In this document: piece after piece, positions 50,768 through 56,850 of the stretch
Position numbering within the stretch: position 1 is the stretch's first letter
Layout of the letters: every line of letters starts with the position of its first letter
Source of the DNA: Microbacterium luteolum
GTDB lineage: Bacteria; Actinomycetota; Actinomycetes; Actinomycetales; Microbacteriaceae
Length of the DNA stretch: 64,000 nucleotides
Direction: 5' to 3'
Assembly (NCBI RefSeq): GCF_039533965.1
Contig: NZ_BAAAUN010000001.1
Coordinates: 1,772,950 to 1,836,949, forward strand
Position numbers and translations under genes: made by a program
The notes under the pieces: generated by a model
Seen by the model: only the letters and a program-made list of their open reading frames with translations
Told to the model about the DNA's origin: nothing
Databases searched by the model: none

Positions 50768-51046
50768 GTGAGCATCGACCAAACGAACAGCACGAGCCCC
50801 ATGAGCTGTTGCAGCGTTCGCAGCAACACTTCGTCGCCCACGGCCGGCGGCAGAGCCAATCTCCTCGGCAACGCCCCGGAAGACGCAACGACCTGCCCGG
50901 TCATGGGCGGTGTCGTGGCGAGCACGTCAGCCGCCGAGGCGGCGGGGCTCTACCGAGACCACAAGGGAGCGCGGTACTACTTCTGCTGCGCGGGGTGCGG
51001 GCCGGCCTTCGACGCCGATCCTGCGCGATACGTCGGCGTGGCATAG
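50768..51046 (+). CDS. YHS-domain protein, probably copper-related
   Basis: The GTG at 50768, after GAAAGAAG, gives 92 residues. An upstream in-frame start at 50618 would read through the palindromic promoter and is unlikely. The N-terminus has a CC pair (SPMSCCSVRSN). The YHS core follows: TTCPVMGGVVASTSAAEAAG, then KGARYYFCCAGCGPAFDADP, with metal-binding Cys residues. YHS/TRASH modules bind copper or other soft metals and often occur with copper ATPases. The CsoR-type palindrome directly upstream supports copper-responsive expression; the CsoR gene itself is not in the window. Confidence 0.8.
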   Translation: MSIDQTNSTSPMSCCSVRSNTSSPTAGGRANLLGNAPEDATTCPVMGGVVASTSAAEAAGLYRDHKGARYYFCCAGCGPAFDADPARYVGVA

Positions 51047-51143
51047 TTCAGCCGACCTCAAGCGCGCGGACAAGTCTCTCGCGCTGAGGGCATCGCTTTC
51101 GTGAATGCGCGGCATCGGAACCCTGCTCCTCCGGCCGATGCCC

Positions 51144-51893
51144 TCAGCTCGAGCGAGCAACGACCATCGGAAGCCGTTCGATGAGCGGATTGCGGTCGAG
51201 CGGATCGACGATGACGCCCGCGACGTCATCGAGATCCATCACGGGGAAGCGGGACGTGGCGCCGACCTTCTCCTCGCTGCCGAGGACGAACGTCTGTTCG
51301 CACCGACCGGCGATCGCGCGCTTCGTCGCGGCGTCGTCGAGGTTCCCCGTGGTCAGTCCGCGAGTCGGGTCGATACCCGTGACTCCCATGAAGAAGACGT
51401 CGGCAGCCAAGTGATGAATGGCCTCCATCGCGAGCGGACCGCTCGCGACCATCGAGTAGCGGGCGACTTCTCCCCCGATCATCACCACGCGCGCGTCCGT
51501 CCGGTCGGCGACCTCGATCGCGATCCCCGGACTCGGCGTGATGACGGTGAGCGCCGAGTGGCTCGGAAGCATCCGCGCCAGTTGGTGAGCGGTGGTGCCG
51601 GCATCCAGCACGATGGTGGATCCCGGGCGGATCAGCGCCGCCGCTCGTTCCGCAACGCGCATCTTGCTCTCCGTGGCGAGGGCGAACCGCTGCTCGACGG
51701 GTCGGTCAGCAGCGGGGATCGGCAAGGCTCCGCCATAGACGCGCACCAGCCTCCCGTCCTCCGCCAGCTCCCGAAGGTCGCGGCGGATGGAGTCCTCCGA
51801 CAACCCGAGCTCGTGTGCGACATCCTTCGCGACGACCCTTCCGTCACGGGCGAGAATCTGCAGGAGATGGGACTTGCGCTGAGCACCGAGCAT
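51144..51893 (-). CDS. DeoR/GlpR-family transcriptional regulator
   Basis: The 249-residue protein starts MLGAQRKSHLLQILARDGRV. It has the DeoR HTH (VAHELGLSEDSIRRDLRELA, about residues 24-43) and a C-terminal sugar-phosphate-sensing domain with ADVFFMGVTGIDPTRGLTTG and the ALTVITPSPGIAIEV segment. DeoR regulators usually respond to phosphorylated sugars or nucleosides. It is divergent from the small DUF4406-like gene at 51948, with repeated GTTT sites between them. Confidence 0.9.
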   Translation of the reverse strand: MLGAQRKSHLLQILARDGRVVAKDVAHELGLSEDSIRRDLRELAEDGRLVRVYGGALPIPAADRPVEQRFALATESKMRVAERAAALIRPGSTIVLDAGTTAHQLARMLPSHSALTVITPSPGIAIEVADRTDARVVMIGGEVARYSMVASGPLAMEAIHHLAADVFFMGVTGIDPTRGLTTGNLDDAATKRAIAGRCEQTFVLGSEEKVGATSRFPVMDLDDVAGVIVDPLDRNPLIERLPMVVARSS

Positions 51894-51911
51894 ACGATTC
51901 CTTTACGAAGC

Positions 51912-51941
51912 TTCACGTTTCTGCATGTTTTAGCTTAGCCT
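51912..51941 (+). promoter_or_regulatory. Promoter with DeoR-type GTTT repeats; predicted leaderless transcript
   Basis: TTCACG (51912-51917), 18 bp and TAGCCT (51936-51941) end 6 bases before the ATG at 51948, so the mRNA would begin at the start codon. There is no Shine-Dalgarno sequence. GTTT occurs at 51917-51920 and 51927-51930, one helical turn apart, a spacing seen in DeoR operators. Confidence 0.5.
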
Positions 51942-51947
51942 GTGAGC

Positions 51948-52304
51948 ATGGAAAAGCCAATGTTGATTCTGATTGCCGGCCCCTACCGCTCGGGAACGGG
52001 CGGAGACTCCGCTCTCATCGCCAAGAACCTCGAGCGCCTCGAAGAGGCCGCCGCCCCGATCCACCGGCTCGGCCACGTACCGATGATCGGCGAGTGGGTT
52101 GCGCTGCCGATCCTCCGCGGAATGGATGAGCAGGACTCGGTCGACGGAGATGTGATGTACGAGACCGCGTACCGCCTGCTGCAGCACTGCGATGCGGTGC
52201 TGCGTCTCCCCGGAGAGTCCTCCGGAGCGGATAAGGACGAAGAGATCGCGCGCGAGCGCGGTCTGCCCGTCTACCGCAGCCTCGACGAGATCCCGGCGCG
52301 ATAG
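51948..52304 (+). CDS. DUF4406-like nucleoside-deoxyribosyltransferase-fold protein
   Basis: The ATG at 51948 gives 118 residues (a GTG at 51942 would add two). MEKPMLILIAGPYRSGTGGD opens with a nucleotide-binding-like loop. AVLRLPGESSGADKDEEIAR (about residues 83-102) resembles the Asp/Glu region of the nucleoside 2-deoxyribosyltransferase-like fold, followed by GLPVYRSLDEIP. The biochemical role is unproven; nucleoside or nucleotide binding is a fold-level inference. It is divergent from the DeoR regulator, which probably controls it. Confidence 0.7.
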   Translation: MEKPMLILIAGPYRSGTGGDSALIAKNLERLEEAAAPIHRLGHVPMIGEWVALPILRGMDEQDSVDGDVMYETAYRLLQHCDAVLRLPGESSGADKDEEIARERGLPVYRSLDEIPAR

Positions 52305-52360
52305 AACGGGCTCGATCCCGCCAGCGTCAAGGAAAGCGCCCGCATCGGAAGAGGACACGC

Positions 52361-53476
52361 ATGAGCCCGGCATCGCACGCTCCGACCGTGACATCGACAC
52401 TCGCGGCCGGTTTCGACAACGTGAGAGAGGTCTTCTTCGACCTGTTCCGCACCGGCGAGGAGATCGGTGCAAGCGTCAGCGTGTGGCGCGACGGACGACC
52501 GCTCGTCGAGTTGCATGCCGGCTGGCAGGATGCGGGTCGCCAGCGCCCGTGGTGCGCCGACACCCTTGCTATGACGTACTCGACAGGGAAGCCCTTCGCC
52601 GCCCTCGCAGCGTTGAAGGCCGTCGAGCTGCGACACCTGACCCTTGATGCGCCCATCACCCGCTGGTGGCCGGAGTTCGGACAGCACAACAAGTCGTCGA
52701 CAACCCTGCGCCACATCCTCAGTCACACGGCCGGGCTCCCGGCGTTCTCCGAAGGTGTCCGGACAGCCGACCCCCTGGACTCGGCGCGGCTCATCGCGGA
52801 CCTCGTCTCGCAGGAGCCCCTGTGGGCTCCCGGTCAGGTCATCGCCGAGCATGCATTGACCTACGGACACCTGATCGAAGGTGCCCTGGCCGCCGGAAGC
52901 GCCGACGATGTTCGCACCGCTGTAGCCGAGTTCGCCCGAGAGTTCGGCGCGGACTTCTGGTTCGGCGTACCCGAGGAGTTGCTCGGTCGAGTGGCGGATC
53001 TCGAGATCATGGATAAGGCGTGGGTGGGCGAATACCTGCAGCGAGACCTCTCGTGTCGAGCCTTGACGATACCGACTGGCCGACTCGATCCCAGACACAC
53101 CAACACCGCCGCCTCCCGGCGTGCGACCTTCCCCGCCGACGGTCTGATCACGAACGCGTCCAGTCTCGCCCGGTTCTACGACGACCTGCCACGCCGCGAT
53201 GGCACCCTCGCCGAGTATCTGGGACCTCAACTCCACGAGGAGTTCATGAAACCCCAGGCCACGGGCTTCGATCACTTCCTCGAGTCCTCCGCATCCTGGT
53301 CCTTGGGTCTGCGCGTCGACGGCGGCGGGTTCGGTATGGGAGGCATCGGCGGAAGCTGCGCGTGGTACGACCCCGGACTCGAATACTCGATGGCCTACGT
53401 GACGCGAGGGCTGGGGACATTCGACCGAGTCGACGCTCTCGCCACGGCGGTCGAGAACGCCATTGGAGGTCTCTGA
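52361..53476 (+). CDS. Class C beta-lactamase-fold serine hydrolase
   Basis: The 371-residue protein has the SxxK motif as STGK (Ser74, Lys77) within CADTLAMTYSTGKPFAALAA. A YxN-type Tyr candidate lies in HALTYGHLIEGALAA, and GGIGGSCAWYDPGL sits near the C-terminus in the third-motif position. This is the beta-lactamase/esterase (EstB-like) family. There is no signal peptide, so an intracellular esterase or amidase is likelier than antibiotic resistance. It follows the DUF4406-like gene by 56 bp in the same direction. Confidence 0.87.
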   Translation: MSPASHAPTVTSTLAAGFDNVREVFFDLFRTGEEIGASVSVWRDGRPLVELHAGWQDAGRQRPWCADTLAMTYSTGKPFAALAALKAVELRHLTLDAPITRWWPEFGQHNKSSTTLRHILSHTAGLPAFSEGVRTADPLDSARLIADLVSQEPLWAPGQVIAEHALTYGHLIEGALAAGSADDVRTAVAEFAREFGADFWFGVPEELLGRVADLEIMDKAWVGEYLQRDLSCRALTIPTGRLDPRHTNTAASRRATFPADGLITNASSLARFYDDLPRRDGTLAEYLGPQLHEEFMKPQATGFDHFLESSASWSLGLRVDGGGFGMGGIGGSCAWYDPGLEYSMAYVTRGLGTFDRVDALATAVENAIGGL

Positions 53477-53534
53477 CCCCCGGATGCCTCAGCGGGTAGG
53501 CAAGCGGCAGGTCGGCCGCCCTCACCGAACGTTG

Positions 53535-53548
53535 CTGCAAGATTGCAG
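53535..53548. promoter_or_regulatory. Palindromic operator candidate upstream of the lipoprotein gene
   Basis: CTGCAA-GA-TTGCAG is a perfect 6-bp-arm inverted repeat about 97 bp before the ATG at 53645, in the only sizeable gap here. No regulator is obvious; nothing else was recognised in 53477-53632. Confidence 0.4.
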
Positions 53549-53644
53549 ACCGGGTATCGCCGATTCGACGAACGATCGGCCCTCCTAGCGTGAGGAACAT
53601 CACCGGCGAGCACCGCGCTCACCGCGTCACTTGAAGGAAGCCCC

Positions 53645-55306
53645 ATGTCCTGCCGCAAATCCCTGCTTCTGGGCGTCGCCGCTCTGCTCACGCTGTCGAC
53701 GCTCGCGGGCTGCTCAGTCGTTCCGCCGTCGACCGAGGATGGCCCTGCGAGCACCCGCGATTGGTCGTTCGATTCGGTGGAGAGCGGAGCCCGGGCATTG
53801 AGCGAGGCCGAGCACGACCTCGATGCGGAGTTCGTCCGCGAGCTCGGCATGAACGAGGCCTGGGGCGTGTCAGCCGACGACGCCGCTCAGCGCCTGCCCA
53901 GATTCGGTGACACCACGTCGCCGGTCGCGGATGCTCCGCGATCCGACGAAAGCAGCGCGGGCCCGTTGTTCATCGCGGCGTCCCACGTCACAGGAGGAGC
54001 GACAGCATCCGCCCGGGCGGAGTACCCGGTCCCCCAGCCGGATTCCGAGACCGTCGGTGCGGCGACCAACAGCCTCAGCGTCCTGCACCAGTTGCTCCGC
54101 GACGCGCTGGGCGACGCATCGCGAGATTCGGCGGGACACGCCGCCGAATACTCGTCCCCCGCAGGTCACAATCCGTCCAGCTCCTGGAACGTGGATAAGG
54201 GGCAGGCGTCCGGGCAGTTCGCCAGCTCGATCAGCGACACCGATGAGTCCGGCGATTCGGTCACCGTCGCTCTCGAGGGAGCGTTCTCCGTCGGCGCATG
54301 CCCGGATGAGTACGGCGCGGCAGAGGGGGCGTTCTTCACCACCGCGGCCGTGACGTTCACGCCGAGTGGAGGGCAGCCGAAGCGAACCACGATCGACATC
54401 GACATGAAGACGATCACCCACGTGAACGACGAGGCGTACGCCGCCGACCTCTGGGCACGCGTCGATTCCGCCGTGCGCACCGGCTCACCGTCGACCGACT
54501 CGCCCACAGACGTACCGGACCCCGACGCCGACCGTCGTGACGACAACGCCTACGCCTTCGAGTTCGGGGATGAGGGCGTGCAGGACCGAGGCGCGTTGAC
54601 GGCCGACGAGCAGCTCGACGGAGCGTTCTCCGCACAGGTGGACGACCTGGCCGAACAGATCGCCCTCCTCGTCGCCCGCGCCTCCGAGGACTACTGGCGT
54701 GACGGCAACTGCGTCGACGTCCTGGTCGAGGCTGAGGAGCTCACTCCCGGACCCGGCGAGAAGCAGCAGCTGTGGGTGGATGCGGTCAGCACTGTCGACG
54801 GCGAGAAGATCACTCGCGGGACGGTGGAGCTCACCCAGATCATCGGCGACTCGACCGTGAACCCGACGGGACGTCAGCAGATCGCCGACGCGGACTACCA
54901 GTTCATCGCAGGCCAGCAGTACGGCAAGGTGGATCCCGACTTCGAGGTCGTCACCCGCCGAGGAATCGGGCGCGGTGGGATCGGCATCACGGTCGGCGGT
55001 GATGTGTGGGCACTCTCGGGATCCTTCGACTCCGCCGAGTACTCCGGCCTGAGCTGCACAGGCATTCGCGGCCCGTGGGACGTCTCCATCAGTGTTCCCA
55101 TGATCGAGGAGACCTGGTCCACCGTCCTCGAATTCGACGACAACCTGGAGGCGCAGTACACCTCCAGCCCGACGAACGGCGGCGACTGGATCCACCCTGG
55201 CACCAGGTTCTGGCTCGTGCCGGAGGGCGAGGACTACATCATGCACAACGACCCGGAGGACGTTCCGCTTCGGATCACCCGCGCAGATCCCGCGCTCTGC
55301 GGCTAG
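53645..55306 (+). CDS. Secreted lipoprotein of unknown function
   Basis: The 553-residue protein has AAGGAAG upstream of its ATG, a lipoprotein signal MSCRKSLLLGVAALLTLSTL, and a lipobox LAGC (Cys23). The mature part is acidic and rich in Ser, Asp and Ala in the first 200 residues. It then has beta-rich stretches (VALEGAFSVGACPDEYGAAE, TVELTQIIGDSTVNPTGRQQ, GIGITVGGDVWALSGSFDSA). I do not recognise a family. A pair of spaced Cys residues (in GACPDEYG and LSCTGIRG, with NCVDV between) could form disulphides. It is probably surface-anchored. Both neighbours in the same direction are unrelated. Confidence 0.8.
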   Translation: MSCRKSLLLGVAALLTLSTLAGCSVVPPSTEDGPASTRDWSFDSVESGARALSEAEHDLDAEFVRELGMNEAWGVSADDAAQRLPRFGDTTSPVADAPRSDESSAGPLFIAASHVTGGATASARAEYPVPQPDSETVGAATNSLSVLHQLLRDALGDASRDSAGHAAEYSSPAGHNPSSSWNVDKGQASGQFASSISDTDESGDSVTVALEGAFSVGACPDEYGAAEGAFFTTAAVTFTPSGGQPKRTTIDIDMKTITHVNDEAYAADLWARVDSAVRTGSPSTDSPTDVPDPDADRRDDNAYAFEFGDEGVQDRGALTADEQLDGAFSAQVDDLAEQIALLVARASEDYWRDGNCVDVLVEAEELTPGPGEKQQLWVDAVSTVDGEKITRGTVELTQIIGDSTVNPTGRQQIADADYQFIAGQQYGKVDPDFEVVTRRGIGRGGIGITVGGDVWALSGSFDSAEYSGLSCTGIRGPWDVSISVPMIEETWSTVLEFDDNLEAQYTSSPTNGGDWIHPGTRFWLVPEGEDYIMHNDPEDVPLRITRADPALCG

Positions 55307-55353
55307 CACCACGAGGCAGGAGCGCGCCGATGTTCGCGGCCGGCAGAGGAGCC

Positions 55354-55869
55354 CTAGATAGGCGGGATGCCGACCTGCGCCTCGGTCCCGAAGGACAGCT
55401 TTCGCAGAAGCCTCTCGAGCGTGGACTGCTCTACCGCGGTCAGCGGAGCGAGGAGGTGCCGCTCCTTCTCCAGGTGCCGGGGATACATCTCGTCGATGAG
55501 TTCCAGGCCCTGCGGAGTGAGCGACACCATCCTCCCTCTGGCGTCGCCGGCCTGCTGTTCACGAGACACGAGACCGGCGCCGACGAGTCGATCCACGCGT
55601 TTCGAGGTGGCGCCGGCCGTGACCATGGTGTGCTCGGCGATCTCCCCCTGAGGAAGCGTGAACGGCCGCCCGGCCCTTCGAAGGGCGCACATCACGTCGA
55701 ACTCGCCCTCGCCGACGCCGTACGACCGGTAGTTGTCCGTCAACACTCCTGTGAACGTGTCGGAGAGTCGGCGCATCCTGCCGATCACGGCCATGGCACT
55801 CGGATCGATGTCCGGGCGCTCACGATTCCACTGTTCGATCATCCGTGCGACACGATCAGGTTCATTCAT
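55354..55869 (-). CDS. MarR-family transcriptional regulator
   Basis: The 171-residue protein (MNEPDRVARMIEQWNRERPD) has the MarR winged helix at about residues 55-110: VMCALRRAGRPFTLPQGEIA, then TMVTAGATSKRVDRLVGAGL, then the wing DARGRMVSLTPQG. A second ATG lies 4 bp further in. It is divergent from a DMT-family exporter, the usual arrangement for a MarR repressor of efflux. The start is preceded 6 bases upstream by a TATAGT box, so translation is probably leaderless. Confidence 0.9.
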   Translation of the reverse strand: MNEPDRVARMIEQWNRERPDIDPSAMAVIGRMRRLSDTFTGVLTDNYRSYGVGEGEFDVMCALRRAGRPFTLPQGEIAEHTMVTAGATSKRVDRLVGAGLVSREQQAGDARGRMVSLTPQGLELIDEMYPRHLEKERHLLAPLTAVEQSTLERLLRKLSFGTEAQVGIPPI

Positions 55870-55873
55870 GTTG

Positions 55874-55915
55874 CCACTATAGTTTCCGTGGAAGCTATAG
55901 TGGTTTCCATGGAAA
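55874..55915. promoter_or_regulatory. Interlocked divergent leaderless promoters and MarR operator
   Basis: CCACTATAG (55874-55882) and CTATAGTGG (55895-55903) are perfect 9-bp inverted arms. Each arm contains TATAGT reading outward: one is the -10 of the MarR gene (ATG at 55869), the other the -10 of the exporter gene (ATG at 55909), both 6-7 bases from their ATG. The spacer TTTCCGTGGAAG and the following TTTCCATGGAAA (55904-55915) are two more related palindromes, the second covering the exporter start codon. MarR binding here would block both promoters. Confidence 0.75.
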
Positions 55916-56850
55916 TCATTCTGAGGTCGATCCGGCGGCTTTGGCGCCCCTTGCGCTGGCCGCTGATCGTCGCGGTGGCGCCCGTGGCATTCGGATCGAC
56001 GTACTGGGTGACGAGGGAGTTCCTGCCGCTCGATTCACCTCTGTGGGGGTCCGCCATCCGCGCCCTGCCGGCCGGCATCGTTCTGTTGCTCGTGGCGCGG
56101 CAACTCCCCCGCGGGGCATGGTGGTGGCGGGCAGCGATCCTCGGAACTCTGAACATGGGATTGTTCTTCTGCCTGGTCTACATCGCGGCACAGATGCTGC
56201 CGTCCAGCGTCGCCGCGTCCATCTGCTCCGTCACGCCGCTGATGATCGCCGGGTCGGCCTGGTTGATCGTGCGCGAGCGCCCCAGTTCACGAGTGCTCGT
56301 CGGCGCTGCCACCGGAGCCGTGGGCGTGCTGCTCATCGTCGGCACGTCGACGGGGTCGTTGAATGCGTGGGGCGTCGTCGCGTCCATCGTGGCGATGGCC
56401 CTGTCGTCGGTTGGTGCCGTCCTCACCCGGCGCTGGGATGACGGCACCCCGATCCTGACCGTCACCGCGTGGCAGCTGCTCGTCGGCGGCCTCGAGCTGA
56501 CCGGGCTCGCCCTGCTTTTCGAAGGGGCGCCGCCGCAGCTCGATGCCGCACAGCTCGTCGCCTTCGCGCACGTCAGCCTCGTGGCGACGGCACTGGCATT
56601 CTTCTGCTGGTTCAGTGGATTCCGCCACCTGCCTGCGGGTGTGGTCGGAGTGATCGGCTTGCTGAACCCCATCACCGGCGTCGCCGTCGGCGTGCTCCTC
56701 GGTGCCGAATCGCTCAGCACCCTGCAGACTCTCGGCATCGGGCTGGTGCTCGGAAGCATCGTCTTCGTGAACATCCGACGAGGACGCGCCGCATCCGCAC
56801 TGACCGTGCCGGACAGGATTCTCGACAGCGAGGAAGCGAGCTACCGATGA
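55909..56850 (+). CDS. EamA/DMT-family membrane exporter
   Basis: The ATG at 55909 gives 313 residues with ten predicted helices in two EamA repeats, the first opening IVAVAPVAFGSTYWVTREFL and the second around VVASIVAMALSSVGAVLTRR. An EamA-typical segment is FRHLPAGVVGVIGLLNPITG near residue 245. Members export amino acids or small metabolites. No ribosome-binding site is present, and the -10 box placement predicts a leaderless mRNA. Its stop overlaps the SARP-type gene (ATGA, 56847-56850). The MarR at 55354 is its probable repressor. Confidence 0.88.
   Translation: MEIILRSIRRLWRPLRWPLIVAVAPVAFGSTYWVTREFLPLDSPLWGSAIRALPAGIVLLLVARQLPRGAWWWRAAILGTLNMGLFFCLVYIAAQMLPSSVAASICSVTPLMIAGSAWLIVRERPSSRVLVGAATGAVGVLLIVGTSTGSLNAWGVVASIVAMALSSVGAVLTRRWDDGTPILTVTAWQLLVGGLELTGLALLFEGAPPQLDAAQLVAFAHVSLVATALAFFCWFSGFRHLPAGVVGVIGLLNPITGVAVGVLLGAESLSTLQTLGIGLVLGSIVFVNIRRGRAASALTVPDRILDSEEASYR

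Noticed and set aside
52361-53476. Antibiotic-resistance beta-lactamase
   Set aside because: There is no signal peptide; the sequence fits the broader esterase/class C-fold family, so resistance is not supported.
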